Assembly (NCBI GenBank): GCA_014526335.1
Contig: JACTAT010000357.1
Location: 62,001 to 126,000, forward strand
Length of the DNA: 64,000 nt
Source: Chrysaora quinquecirrha
Taxonomy: Eukaryota > Cnidaria > Scyphozoa > Semaeostomeae > Pelagiidae
Direction of reading: 5' to 3'
The notes beneath the pieces are model-generated. The model saw nothing but the letters and a program-made list of their open reading frames with translations. It was not told the origin of the DNA and searched no databases. Positions 1 through 12,190 of this stretch are shown here, piece after piece. Position numbers and translations under genes: made by a program. Position 1 is the stretch's first letter. The number at the start of each line of letters is the position of its first letter.

Positions 1-300
1 AAAGGCCGACCCTTCTCTATTACTAATATGCTTATATGCAAATCAGATTGTCCAATTGTTATGGCCCATTGTTTGATTGTACAGGAAAGGCTCCAGCCCT
101 GGGGCACCCAGAAACACGATTCTATTTTTGATCGAAGCCCTTTCTGCCCAGGTAGTGCATGCTGTATTTTTCTAAATGTTTTGAAAAAAAAATAGTTAAA
201 ATTTCGATTTTATCTCGGCTTCAAAAAGTGTCGTTTCTAATGGCGGCCATCTATTATGTTCCTTTCACTACACGTACATTGAATCTTTTGTGTAGGAGAA
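1..300. repeat. Dispersed repeat A, copy 1
   Basis: This block reappears in the same orientation at 7171-7455. Shared landmarks in order are a 'tatggcccattgtt' stretch, 'gatcgaagccctttctgccc', 'ggtagtgcatgc' and 'gccatctattatgtt'. Similarity ends near the 'cactacacg' / 'caccacacgc' point. The two copies sit outside MULE-1 on either side. The family is not recognised, and the left end lies beyond the window. Confidence 0.75.
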
Positions 301-1465
301 GTTTTTCCAATGAGACATACGGTTCTTTTGCCCTTTGAATTTGTTTACACCATGAGCTGGTATTGAGAGTTCAAGAGGACACTCAAAATCCTTTACTGGG
401 CTCAAAGTTCAAAGGAATGGGTCAGAATAACAGCTGTTCAAAGTTCAAAAAAGAAATAAAACAATCAATTTATTGTCTTCAATTACCCATTGGCATTGAA
501 GCAATTTAAACGACGCCCAAGGCACAGCGCAAACGTTTTCAGTTGCACAATTCATCTGCAAAGTTACAGGTCACAAAACTATTGATAACTGCCTCAATTT
601 AGCTAAAACTTTGGCAGAATGGTGAATCAAATAATGGTCACCTTTGAAAAAGACGGAAAAAAAGAATTCAAGGTATGCAGTATTTTATGTTCTTCCAATA
701 TGTTGAACTTTCCTTGCTGTTACTGTACTGTCATTTCGGGCCTCTTACTGTCACTCGCTTATGAAGGTAATTGTTTTGTTTCATTTCAGAAAATTACGTT
801 AAAAAAGCTGGGCAAATTTTAAACTACAGTGGCAATGTCGCTAAATATCAACAGGCAAACAAACTTTTGCTTTGTGGACAAAGATGGAAATACAATTAGC
901 AAACAAACTATATCGTAAGTTTCCAAGTTCTCATACATTACTTTTAACTCTGTGAAATGTTGGAAACATGTTTCACCCATTTGATGATTAAAAGTTGTTG
1001 TTTTCCTTACGAAATTTCAAACGTATTTATTGAATTTTGGATAGTTTGAAAATAATGAAATTGCCATTGACACGACCCTCACTTTAAATTCCATGTTTTA
1101 TTATTATAGCCTGATTTCAACCATATACCTAATCAATTTACCTTTATTTCTCTTTAGTCAACATGATCAGTTGTTTATTAAAATAAACAACAACAAAAGA
1201 AAAACAAAGAACAAGTCAAAATCAGAGAAGAAAGAAAATAACATTGAAAAAAGGTGCCTGCTACCAAGCCTCTACAGGCTTTACTAGAAATGTTGGGTGA
1301 AATGGACAGCTGAACGGTCAGTTTATTTTGATATTCTGATGTACTCTTCTATAATCTACTTTTGTGTAATATACTTTTGTTAAGTTACTTTTATATTTTT
1401 TCCTGATGTTGGTATGAAAAAGATGATGTGACAATAATTTCGTCCAAATATATGTATCGTGTGTA
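301..1465. other. No supported gene; one possible small exon
   Basis: This stretch is AT-rich without a convincing gene. At 619-672 an ATG opens 18 lysine-rich codons (MVNQIMVTFEKDGKKEFK) that end exactly at a GTATGC donor. A good acceptor (tttcatttcag) follows at about 789, but the frame that stays open after it does not join in phase. It could be a host 5' exon or chance. No domain is visible. Confidence 0.2.
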
Positions 1466-1640
1466 CACCATGACCTTTTTGTAGAAAGATTTCCATGAAA
1501 ACAATCGGATTTTCCGCAAAGCTGAACGATATTACCAAGGAGTGAATTGCCCCTCGACTACAAACGTTTACCATTCAATTTATGCATGGTTTGTAGGACT
1601 ATTCATTTTCAAGGGACACTCTCTTTACAAGTGCACTCCC
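1466..1640. repeat. Dispersed repeat B, copy 1
   Basis: This segment matches 6826-6985 in direct orientation: 'gatttccatgaaaacaat', 'ccaaggagtgaa', 'ctcgactacaaa' and 'gtttaccattcaa' occur in the same order in both. Together with repeat A this shows that MULE-1 is embedded in an older, partly duplicated repeat. No coding content is evident. Confidence 0.75.
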
Positions 1641-1753
1641 CACCCTTTCAAACAAAAGGATTTTCCAGAAAATCATAAAAGCAATAGAAATCCGTGCAAA
1701 CGGTTTACAACAACCACAACGACAAACGAGGGGCATTTCACTCTTCAAAAAAA

Positions 1754-1808
1754 GGTGTGCACTAGATGCAATCCCTCAGAGGGACCTCATGACGTCAGAG
1801 AATTTTCC
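1754..1808 (+). repeat. MULE-1 left terminal inverted repeat
   Basis: This pairs with 6742-6799 in inverted orientation with about two or three mismatches. It contains a short internal palindromic word, CCTCAGAGG, next to a CATGACGTCA motif that resembles a CRE/ATF site. Confidence 0.9.
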
Positions 1809-2450
1809 GACTCTCGTGAAGTGTCTGTTCACTTACTTTCGCTTTCGCGATGAAATCGAAAATACTCGGCCGAGGGGAACCGCCATTTTTTAGTTAGTCT
1901 ACTTCGAAGAAGAGAGAGAAGACGCTGCTGACTTTGGTAAGCAGACTCAAGTTTTTCTATTTTTAATTTGATAATACTTCAACTAGTCTAGCAGACTTAA
2001 TTTTATTTATTTTGTAGGCCTTTCCCTTTTTGCTTGTCTGCTGGTGCTTGTCTAGTCTAAAGCCTCTGGCCTAGGTGCAGGCAAGGCAACTCAAGGCACA
2101 TTCAGTCTCTATTCTTTGTAAGTTGGCCTATGTAATATATTCTACTTTTAGAAAAGTTAACTGCAGAGAAGCAGTAAGCTGTAAGAATGAGCAAAAAATA
2201 TGTGATTTTGAAGATGTACTGAATAAAGATTTGTAAAGTTTTTAACCCGACCTAGCCTAAACCAGATATATCTAGATACAAGTAAATAATGTTTCCGTAT
2301 TATCAGTAGATAGAGACCATATACAGTAAATTAATACCTGACTATTGGTATTTTACAGGCTTTGTAAGTGTTCTTCAAGATACTGGATAGTCTGACTGAA
2401 TGAAGGCTGTAATTTCTTTTAATATTTGCAATAAAATCTATCATATTTCT

Positions 2451-5400
2451 ACCTCAGGCAATCCTTACATTCATAAAACATGCCACCAATGAAAAAATTC
2501 AAAGGAATACGTGCACATCCTCGATGATAATGCCTATGGCATGCTTGACATTGCATGAGCCACTGGAGAGGATCTTCTTTGTCATCTTAGAAATCAGGTA
2601 ATCTGCAAATTACACAACTGAGATGAAGAAAGAAGACATCTTCACCAGATCTCAGGGACCTCTTCCTGTCTGATTGAGGAAAATTAGTAATCCTTGATCC
2701 CATGACACGGGCATAGAGGTGGGGTCTTAGCTGTTTTTCATCAAATTCCATCTTTCCTGGATTGCTACCATTTAGTAATGCTGTGGCATTTGCAATAGCA
2801 AACAAACCACAGTTTGTGCTATTTGTCTGTTGTTGTGCTCTGGCGATTCTAATATTTATATGATTTGATTGATGGTGTACAATGCCACAGATTTGCTTTT
2901 GAATATATTTTGTTGTACGACCATGATATAAACTGTCGCAGATGGTAAAATATTCTTGTGGACCACCAATATTTGAAACGCACACCCAATGGAATGCTCC
3001 AGTATGTAAAATTTGAACAAATATCCCCTTCTGAATTGAAAATTGTAAGTGAGCACCTAATGTTGTATCTTCTAAGCCTCCTATCTCTGGAAACTGATTG
3101 TGGAGAAGGTTTTGTGCAACATTAATAATGTTGTCTGTCAGCATCTTTGAGGCATCAGAAATCAGGCCCATATTATTATTGTCAAAAAGGCGTTTCTTTC
3201 ACTTGGCATATGTACCAGAGTTGCTGCTTTCATATGTTATCTGCACTTCTTCATCTTGCTTTTCATTTGTGATCTTTCTGGAAGATGAAGTTTGATCTGT
3301 GGGTGCTTTTGTTTCACTCTGGGTATCATGTTCAGATTGTGCAGGAAGTTCTTTTTCAATAAAAATGGGGGCAATTTCACATTCCAATTTCTGGTTCCCT
3401 TTTCTTTTATTTGTTTTTGTTGTAGACAATTTTGCTATTTCTTTTAGAAATTCTTTTGCAAGTATATGCCTTTTCTTTGCATATAAACCACTCCTTCCTG
3501 CCTGTATCTTTACTTTCTTTTTAAACGGAAGGTTGAGCAACTTCTTCTTGATAGCTGTTGGTGCCCTGGCATTTTGCTTTGAATGGAGTTTCCTTTTCCA
3601 GCTGTCATTTGGTTTGTGTCTGAGTGACAAGCCTTCTTCAGTTCTTGGTCTAGCCTGATCAATCTTTTTATATGCCAATTGTAGATCATTCTTTAAATTT
3701 CCTAGATCTTCTTCATTATGGACATTGTATGTTGCTTGAATAATGCCCTTCGATAGTTGCCTGCACGATTCAGCAATTCTCTGTGTCTGAGCATCACTTG
3801 CTATCCTTGCTTTGACTTCTGACATTGAAATGTCATTTAGTATCTCTCCTGCTTCATTTGACTCTGCTGCTGGTGAAGCATCGTGGCTATTAGTGTCAGC
3901 ATCAATCATGTTGGTGTTCAAGTTATCTATATTGTCATCTGGATTATTAGTTTCATCATCTTTAATAATGGTATCGTTTATATCCACCCTACTTTTTTAA
4001 CTAGCATCACCTCATTGTCTAGTGTAAACAGAGGGTGTTCAGTAAACGTATTTGGCAAATCACTCCAGGATATCTGTGGATAATGTTGCAAGACAAAGAA
4101 TAGATGTTTGCATGGAAACCAGCTGTGAGAAAAATCAGGACAAGAGCACCTTGGCCAATCCTTGCTTTCATTGAACTGCAGATTATATGATTGATCTATG
4201 TTTCCTCTAACATTAAATTCAAATTCCTTCAATGCAAGGTTTGCACTTTTGCTAGCATTCTTGGGCATGCTTTTTGCGTTGTCAATTCTGGACATGCAGT
4301 GAAGAAAAAATTCTCTTGGCCGATCATGCAGATATGGTGGAATTTTCTGGCTATATCTTCTGAATGAAATACTGTATCTTGCAGTGAGTTCAATATAGCT
4401 GAAATAGAAAAATAGAAAAAAATATTACAGAAAATTGTAATGGAGAAAGTCTGTAAGCTTAATTTTTGACAGGTGGATTCCAAGGGGTCCACTAAGTACA
4501 AATGAAGATCTTATAACATCTCTTTTCCTTAGCTTTCTGAGTACATATTCCCACAATTGACTTGTATGGGGCTCTTTAGCTCTTCTTACCGTCGCTGCCT
4601 TGAACCAATTCCAGGTGCTAGATTTCCTTGAACTGGCTTGTATTTCAAAAAGAGAGTATCGTTGTGAAACAATAATCCTGGAGCTCATGCATATAAGATG
4701 CTCATTCACCATCTACACAGATTAGGTAGTCTGTGTTGCTTCTAACAAAATTTTGTTAGGCTTAGAAATTGATACAAAGTATATATTTCTATATATTTCA
4801 CTTTTTCATCTGCATAACCAACCTCACCTTTTAAGGCTCTCTGGTAACAACTCTTTGACCAAGACAGTGAGCATTCCACTCAGTGTATTATTTCTATTTC
4901 TTTGCAGGAAATCGTATTTGAAGGCTTCGTTTTGGCGTTCATGTCCATTGGTGGTGTTTACTCCAGCCAGAAACAATTCTTTCCTGTAACACCAAGCCCA
5001 TCGCTAAAATTAGGAAAAGATTGATGTATATTTCATATTTCATATATTAATGTGTTTAGGCATTTCATCAATATGATTGTGACTGAGTGAAAGTTAACCT
5101 TTTCACCCAACACAGCTAGTGGGAAAATCACCTGACAGAAACTTTTGAAAATCAATATTGAGTACTTATTCCTACAATTTCGGCAATTCTTTAAAACTAT
5201 TTTGGAAACATTTTTGTTAATCAAAACAGGTTTTCATGACTTCAGCTATTGAAATGAAGCCTGATAGCAAAGCTGTAAAATTCAGCAACCACTATAGTAA
5301 TGGATGGTAAGAAAGCTCAATAACTCAGTAACTTACTTTGCCTGTTGGGTGATTGTGACTGTCCATTGAAGGAAACATGACATGGATTCGATGCTCAATA

Positions 5401-6459
5401 TTATGATCATTTTCTGTACCTTGCCGATCGAGGGAAGCCCTTAACTTTTTAGATGCAGTTTTTCTCCGTTTTTCAGTGTCCAGTTCTATCTGTCAAAACA
5501 TCGAATCAGAGATATTTATTAACAAATTTGATAAGCTTAAATGTAATATGTATAGACTAAAGTCATTGTGAGCAATCCTCTCTTTGATATTCAATACATT
5601 AAATAAACTTTACCAAGTTTGCAAATTACCTTGAAGTCGATGAATCTAACTATCTCCCTGAGTTGGACTTGAGCTTTACACGAGAACTTTAAAGAATCTT
5701 GAACAATTTTCCTCGGTTTGGAATGGTCATGATCTTTTGGCTAAGAAATAATGATTAAATGATGAGTATACTTAATTGAGAATGTAAAGTATTGAAAAGC
5801 ATTTTTTCTGCTATGGATTGTATTTTTCCTTGTTTTCTCTGTGTGCTTTACATGGTCATTTTACTCTATGCAGCAGCATTGTAATCACGTTACTGCCTCT
5901 GTTAGTGAAACTATATTGGTAATGTAAAACGTTAAATAATCAAGGTTTGCATCAAACGGTATCTTTTTATCCTTCCACAGAATGTTATGCTTGTGCCATT
6001 CCATTTCTGAAGCAATAATGATAGAAATGTTATCAAAATATATCATCACAATTGTTGGTCTGAATGCTTACAGAAGGTGAAGAATAGTTTGGAAAAGACT
6101 GCATTAACGCCATTAACGTTCACACTTTTCAACAGTACAGTTCTCCAACTTTGGCAAAAGTTTGTTCTCCAACTTTGGCAAAAGTTTGAAGGTCAGAAAT
6201 GCCCCCTAACTATAATGCTATGTCAAGACTGTCCACTGTTTCCCTTCACTTTGTTTTACACCAAAATTTAAAATATGGAAGAAAAATGACACAGAAAACC
6301 CCAAGTCTATTACGTACCTCTCTTTCCAAAAGCCTTCTCTGTGTGATAAACCGAAAAGCTGACACCTTCTGTTTCTTCATACTTCTCTATAGCCCTCTCT
6401 GCAGAATACAGGTTCTTGAAAAAGTAGCTATCATCTGCAAGCCTTTCGCCAGCATCCAT
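2451..6459 (-). pseudogene. MULE-1 gene: SWIM / Ulp1 peptidase / PHD protein, DDE core absent
   Basis: Exons on the minus strand are 6459-6318, 6006-5894, 5740-5630, 5489-5337, 5003-4828 and 4398-2451. All have GT..AG borders, and the phases agree (1,0,0,0,2). The start is the first ATG of exon 1. Exons 1-4 resemble the N-terminal part of animal MULE transposases, ending HNHPTGK. Exon 5 (RWAWCYRKELF..NTTNGHERQN) corresponds to the part just after the DDE core, so the catalytic domain is skipped although the splice is in frame. Exon 6 holds a SWIM zinc finger (CSCP..PCKH, about 4106-4151), a low-complexity linker, a Ulp1-type C48 peptidase with His (FHWVCV, about 2985), Asp (CDSLY, about 2935) and Cys (TNCGLF, about 2810), and a C-terminal PHD finger (CVIC, CQAC, HRGC, CKDC). 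Lesions are a one-base frame change at the A6 run 3993-3998, TGA at 3199-3201 and TAA at 2587-2589. The exon 2 borders are the least certain. Confidence 0.8.
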
Positions 6460-6741
6460 CCTACTAAGCCACCACTGGCCTTAAAGTCAGACGTAAGGAA
6501 AACAATCGTATTTATATGTAACTATACTATATAGAGTCAACGTGATGTATGTTCAGTTAATATACAATCTTAACCAAATGCTTGGTTTCATGTAGCTGCT
6601 AAAAGTTTCCCGCCTAATTCCTGTTTCTTGAAACTTTCCCGCCAAAATCCTAGTCAGCCTCTCAATGGATCACTATTACAAGATGACGTGTGAGACTGAA
6701 AATTTTCCGAGAAAACTCGGAGTTCGGGGATCGTAAATTGG

Positions 6742-6799
6742 GCCTGAAAATTCTCTGACGTCATGAGGTCCCTCTAAGGGATTGCATCTAGTGCGCACC
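6742..6799 (-). repeat. MULE-1 right terminal inverted repeat
   Basis: Reverse complement of 1754-1808, ending GTGCGCACC and followed directly by the second TCAAAAAAA duplication. Confidence 0.9.
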
Positions 6800-6825
6800 T
6801 CAAAAAAACCATCAGAGATTTTCAT

Positions 6826-6985
6826 TCAACAAAAGGATTTCCATGAAAACAATAGGATTTTCTGCAAAGCTGGACGATATCACCAAGGAGTGAAATGCAC
6901 CTCGACTACAAATGTTTACCATTCAAATTTATGCATAGTTTGTCGGAATATTCATTTTCAAAAAGCCACATACAACCGTTGAAAT
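6826..6985. repeat. Dispersed repeat B, copy 2
   Basis: Direct-orientation partner of 1466-1640. It begins about 20 bases outside the right target duplication of MULE-1. Confidence 0.75.
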
Positions 6986-7170
6986 TAGTTTCTTCATTCC
7001 ATGCGCAGCACTGAAGCAATAATGCAAAGCTACTTGTGATAAAAGATGCAAAAAATGTTTCTTTCAGCACGCACCATGATAAACATTTTCTTCATAAAAC
7101 CAACAGAATCCCAAAAAAGTAAAGCGCAGACAAGTGCAAGAGTGAAAAAAAAACGTTTTCCTTTTCAATA

Positions 7171-7455
7171 CCATTATCTATATTACTAAACTCCTTAAAT
7201 GCAAATTAGGATGCCCCTTTGTTGTGGCCCATTGTTCGATTACACAACAAAGGCTCTTTCCCTGGGCCACCTAGAAACGTGGTTCTTTTTTGATCGAAGC
7301 CCTTTCTGCCCAGGTAGTGCATGCCATATTTTTCTAAATGATTTGAGAAGCGCAAGTAGATGAAAATTTCGATTTAATATCGAGTTCAACAAGTTTTGGT
7401 TTTGATTGCCGCCATCTATTATGTTCTTTTCACCACACGCACAGTGTTTCTTTTG
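7171..7455. repeat. Dispersed repeat A, copy 2
   Basis: Direct-orientation partner of 1-300. The order here is B then A, whereas left of MULE-1 it is A then B. The simplest reading is a tandem series of B-A units, not one duplicated flank. Confidence 0.75.
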
Positions 7456-7581
7456 TCTTTTACTGCATCCTGTGCTGCATTGATTTTCTCTCTGCCTTCC
7501 TTAATTTTATTTGCCATCTTCAATTTACTGTTCTCAGCTTCAATGTGTTGATATAATTCTGTGGCAAGCCCACATGCATAT
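7441..7581 (-). pseudogene. Short helical coding-like fragment
   Basis: The minus strand is open for about 47 codons. The translation is rich in Lys, Glu and Ala (LYQHIEAENSKLKMANKIK and onward), as expected for a coiled coil, and it ends at a stop inside repeat A. No start or partner exon was found. It may be a relic of a transposon gene. Confidence 0.2.
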
Positions 7582-8940
7582 CATTCCTTTATACGTTCTT
7601 TTTGTTACATAGAAGATATTGGAAAACAATCTTTACTCAAACTGATATGTTAATGAGTGTTAATTTAATAGCTATTATGGACATCAGATAACAGATACGA
7701 TAGCCCAAATGATACGTAAAAATCACACTTATGTGTTAATGGCTTTTAATGCGATTACGATGTGTGATTTTTCCCACAGAAAACATGCGTACTGTACTCC
7801 AACTTTTTGCAACAAACATCATCACTGCGTATTGTATTCCAAGTTTTAGCTTTTAATCCGATTATGACGTGTGATTTCTCAAAAGTGTGCAAGTGAATGT
7901 GTACTGTACTCAAACCTCACTCCACCTTTCCCGGAAAAAGAGTAGATGACGGGTATTCTGATTGAGAAGCAACAGGCAACAGGGGGGTCATGCGGCTTGA
8001 AGGTCTTACCAAATGCACACGACATGATTTTCAATTTCTTACAGTACTTTTGGGGATTATTTGCAAAATCTAATGCTATTTCAATTTCATCAAATACTAT
8101 CTAATGCCATTTCAATTTCAGGGTTTTTTGCAATTGCAGGTTGTTTTGCTAAGGCCCTCTTTAGCCCAAACAGGAACTCTCTCCGACCATAAAGGCCTTC
8201 GTGGGAGTACCCCCCAAGGCAACCTATAAAGCTGTACAATTCAAAATTTTGCTGTGGGAGCGAACAATTCCGAACATATCATAATCATAATCATCATCAT
8301 TATCTCATGATCATCACCAGACCGCCTTTTCGCACAATACCATGAAGTTGACTTGAGGCACTGTCACTGTCAGTTGCTATGCAACGCTTATTGTTTACAG
8401 ATTCACGGGATGTAGTCAAAGTTCCATTTCACACAGGGCGTGCTTCTCTGCCTTTCTGACAATATTTAGTTATCACAGGATACCCTTGCTCTGAGAAGCG
8501 TTTATTATCGTTACGAAATTAGGCATTTATTGCCTTGGGTATTTCTTTCAGGAAACTGTTTCAAATTACTGATTGAGGAATACTGCGAAAAACAGGTGAT
8601 AAATATTTTGACAGAGTATGTATCTATTTTTATGAAATTAATATTGTTAAAAAAATCAGTTTAGAATTGGTGTCCAATTAGGTGACTTTGATATGCATTT
8701 CTCTACCTATACGCCCTATGCCCATTCAACTTTTTTCCAACCATTTTCCTTTACTATATACCAACTTCGATGAAATTTTGCCACACATATTTTAATACTG
8801 TAGATACATTTTGGCACACATATTTTCATAGATGCAAGTCTCCAGATATACCTAGGTTTTATCTGTACAGATATATATTTTTTGTCTTTAACACTTGGGT
8901 AATTCATATCAAAACAATTAAGTCTTTCAGGCCTAAATAA
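7582..8940. other. Gene-poor interval with dispersed repeat C
   Basis: No gene is supported. The 7760-8010 part belongs to repeat C: 'gtgtgatttttcccacag', 'gtactgtactccaac' and 'agcttttaatc' recur in the same order at 13335-13570. There is a small ATC/CAT-rich simple stretch near 8280-8320. Confidence 0.5.
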
Positions 8941-8967
8941 TCAATTTCAGGTTAGCAAATTGATCTA

Positions 8968-11524
8968 TCAAAAATAGAATCCACAATTGCTGTCTATTAT
9001 TATGAGATAAATTTTTAGTAACGAACTCAGTGTGCTGTTGTATAAAATGAAACTGTTGTATAGACTTTCACTGCTACTAGAGAGTGTATCTTCGGCTTCT
9101 CCGACATGGACTTGAGCGTAACCTCCTTCTTTGTTAATCTCGGACATTTCATCGTCTGTGTGGTATTGTAAATTGACTGAACCTCGGTCGGATGAACTTG
9201 ATGGTTCCCTGACTCTTCTTCGTTTTTTTACTTGTTTTTGATCATTGTGAACTATAATGCTATCACCTGCATTGTCTATTTCATCCATGCTTTTAGTTTG
9301 GCTTGCTGATATCACTGAGTGACTGATTTTCTGTCGCTTACATTTTCGTCGTTTAGGCTGATCTCTTTCAGTTGCATCTTTTTCGTCGGCCTCGTCGGCT
9401 TTCTTTGCATTCTTATGTCTCTTCTTTTCGAGAGATGGTGGCAACTGATTGCCGGTGAACCATACGGGAACAGTAAGCTTTTGTTTTTCACACCATCTCC
9501 AGCCCTAGTTAGCTGAATGGTATTATCTCAATATTGATTTCGTCGCATCGTATCCAGAAGTAGACTTGGTAATGGGCCCTCTTTATGACTTGTGTCACAG
9601 AGTCGGGGTCTGGTGGAAGGCTCATCGATGACTTTACTTTCATTTCTTGGTAAAGGCGAACTTTCTTTCAACACAAGTTTCTTTCTGCTTCCCTGTATAC
9701 ATCACTGTGCGTATCAATTCTTTCATATTCTTCAGTATAATTTCACTAAAACTTTCGTCTTTGCCAAGATCTGCAAGCAGCTCACACCTTCTGTCTGCCT
9801 CTAAAAGCTTTTGCATTACTCTAACTTTACCCACTTTACAAAGGTATGAAATTGTATCACAGCCTGTTACTGCGTGCATAGCTAGCATATTGAGGCATAT
9901 TTTTCGACCTAGAAACTTGCATATTTTGGCAATATCAGCATACTTATTATGATCGTATTTCATGTACAATCTCTTCCCAACATTTTTTCACTCCTATGCC
10001 CAGATCAAGAGAATCAGGACGTTGGTATCTTTTGCAACCACTACCACATCACTGTCAGCTAGCAAAGCATGGAGCACAAGGCATGTGTCGGCTTGTTCAT
10101 GGTTGCAATTGTGGAGTACGCCAATTCTACCATCTCTTATTAAATAGGTGGTATTTCCTGCAATAAATATATGTGGTTACTTTAACTGCATCATGCCTTC
10201 TGTTGTTTCCAGATATCGGAGAATAAGACGCAAAAGTTCTTCTTTATTATACCCACTGCTTAAGAACTCTTGCCATTTGCTTCCCTGTAACATGTGTTGA
10301 TCGAATCCATCTATTTGTACTTTAACTCCTGACTCACCACGCTCTTCTCTTGTACCTCCCTTTATGCTGTTATCTTTATAGGTGTCGTTTATAAGCCCAA
10401 CTTTAATTGCCTTAGAATCCTGGGGTGGATTTATGAACTGAAGCAACCCTTTTACCCACTTTTTCTTTGGCTGCAGGGAGCGAATCGCTGTGAGTCCATC
10501 CATAAACCATGCGCAATTCTTTGGTTGCTCTTCAAGTAACGATTTTGATTCACTTATCAGAAGATTTCTAAGAGAAGCCTTGTCGGAGTGTCTCAACATT
10601 GACTCTGCTGTTGCCAGTGGAACTGTTGTTATGGGATGTCTAAATGCTTTTCTAAGCTGATTGATTTAGCAAAAAAAAGGCCGAATGCCTGATAATCTTC
10701 TTGGAGCAGAGTAATTGCCTTTGGTGTTGCTTTCTTCTTGTCTTCCCCATTTTTCAATGTGATTCTCTTTATCAGATCAAAGAACTCTTTGTCGTTACTG
10801 TGTAGTCTTTCCTTGACAAATGTCTTGAAAAGGTTATTTCCCATGGCTGGTGCATCAAGCATATCTTTGACAACGGATTTATCTATTTCAGCTCCAGTTG
10901 GCAAATATTTAGGTGGGCAGTTGTTGAAGGGGTCAACACCATACTTGTCTAGCTGTTCCTTGAGACTTTTTACATGATTAGAATGGTTCCGCTTACCGCC
11001 ATGACACAGTTCTTTATGCTTTGATGACTTTTTCGTTATGAGTTGTTCCCTGAAACTCTCGTGGAGCTTACTGTGAAGATGGATGTTTCATACCCATGTA
11101 TTTACTCTCTCTGTATTGGTGCTGAAACCAGTTTGAAAGGTCCAGCAGTAATTTGTTGTTTCCTTGTTAAATAGTTCTGTAACAAGGTCACAGTGAATAG
11201 ACGAGAACTTCTCCCCTGTAATGCTTGCCCCAAAGCGCTTTAACTTTATCTCTTCAAAAGCTGGATGACTTTCCTGTTGCAGAGAGTGAAGATAAACATG
11301 CTGGTAGCTACAATATCTTGCATAGTTTTGATGGTTGAATGCAAATATTTGATTCAGCATATCTCTCTCCGACTGTTAGTGTCGCTCTATGTTGCCCTCT
11401 CTGACTTCTGATATCATTGTGAGCAAAGACGAAATGTCTTTCAGATAGGCTAGCGTCATACTTGCTTCAGTACCGTATTCTACATCGAATATACCAGCCA
11501 ACAAGGTCTGGAATCCTGCACACT
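8968..11524 (-). pseudogene. PIN/XPG-like multi-copy protein, broken copy 1
   Basis: Minus-strand pieces in order are 11524-11088, about 10980-10629, 10599-10177, about 10150-9640 and 9504-8968. They match the layout of an abundant uncharacterised invertebrate family: a FAFNHQNYARY block, a WFMDGLTAIRS block with GGTREERGESG, a HEQADT..LHALLADSDVVVV segment like the acidic motifs of XPG/FEN-type PIN nucleases, HAVTGCDT, and a C-terminal VPVWFTGNQLPPSLEKK block followed by a basic/acidic tail. The last exon starts after a clear acceptor (ctaactag, 9505-9506). Lesions are in-frame stops at 9988-9990 and 9994-9996, a stop near 11400 and a frame change near 10650. The upstream side is cut by a Helitron end. 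Nuclease activity is not shown; the resemblance is by motif only. Confidence 0.6.
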
Positions 11525-12190
11525 CTATGAAATTTTCAAGTGTACCTGGATTTGTATCTTTTCACAAAGGACCTCATGACCTCAGAAACCATCTCATTTG
11601 TGCAGAAATAATTTCCAAAGAATACAGGGAACAATATGTCATGACACCAAAAGTTACCATGACTTCTCAGGACAACACACTGCCAGTTGACATTGCACAA
11701 ATGCAGTTCCCAGTACGCTTAGCATATTGTCTCACAATAAACAAAGCACAAGGCCGGTCCTTGAGTTGCGTTAGTGTCTACATCCCTCAACCAGTCTTCA
11801 GTCATGGACACCTCTATGTGGCAATGTCAAGGTCACAGTCATTCAATGACCTCAAGGTTTTCACACCACAAGAAAACATCACAAAGAACATCGTCTATCA
11901 TGAAGTACTCGCTTAATCACTTAAGCAACTACAGCCATGTTCATCCCAGCGCCAAACCAGTGCCCAGTGACCTCCCACCTCATCACAAGCTGCACAGCTA
12001 TGTGCCACTGTGAACAGCAGCACACATTAGTGCAACAGGGAGAGCACACAAACAAATACATACAAATTTTAATTGTATGTCACAGTGCACTAACCTGGCC
12101 CAGGCCACCCACATGGCCAAAGGGGGACCAGATCTCACACTTCAATGAGATCCTGCAATATCGCATTGCAGCAGCTTACCCTTGAATGAA
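11525..12190 (+). mobile_element. Helitron 3' fragment
   Basis: The segment contains the end of a Helitron-type helicase gene followed by about 270 bases of non-coding sequence. Two perfect short hairpins lie downstream: CATACAA/TTGTATG near 12058-12079, followed 10 bases later by CTAA, and CTGCAAT/ATTGCAG near 12153-12171. A hairpin close to a CTRR end is the usual Helitron 3' signature, but which hairpin marks the end is not settled. No 5' end or Rep domain is present. It abuts the PIN/XPG-like pseudogene. Confidence 0.6.
11570..11916 (+). pseudogene. Helitron PIF1-like helicase, C-terminal end
   Basis: About 115 codons remain. The late helicase motifs are clear: FPVRLAYCLTINKAQGRSL and FSHGHLYVAMSRS, the signature of PIF1-family helicases as used by Helitrons for rolling-circle transposition. 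The Walker A and B parts and the Rep nuclease are absent. The ORF extends upstream to an ATG at 11527, but homology-like sequence starts only near NHLICAEII. It terminates at a natural TAA after HEVLA. Confidence 0.8.

Larger units (their letters stand above)
1754..6799 (-). mobile_element. MULE-1, Mutator-like DNA transposon, decayed
   Basis: The element is 5,046 bp. The left end begins GGTGTGCACTAGATGC and the right end is its reverse complement (GGTGCGCACTAGATGC), with about 55 bp of near-perfect terminal inverted repeat (1754-1808 and 6742-6799). A 9-bp target duplication TCAAAAAAA is present on both sides (1745-1753 and 6800-6808); 9-bp duplications are typical of Mutator-like elements. 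A single multi-exon gene fills the minus strand. The gene carries two stops and a frameshift and lacks a recognisable DDE core, so the copy is probably non-autonomous. Confidence 0.9.

Noticed and set aside
619..822. A 67-codon gene
   Set aside because: Only the first 18 codons look coding, and the downstream exon does not join in phase; kept only as a low-confidence note.
4425..4712. A 95-codon minus-strand frame inside MULE-1
   Set aside because: It lies wholly inside the intron between exons 5 and 6, whose borders and phase give a direct, conserved-looking join (ESLK to YIELTARYS).
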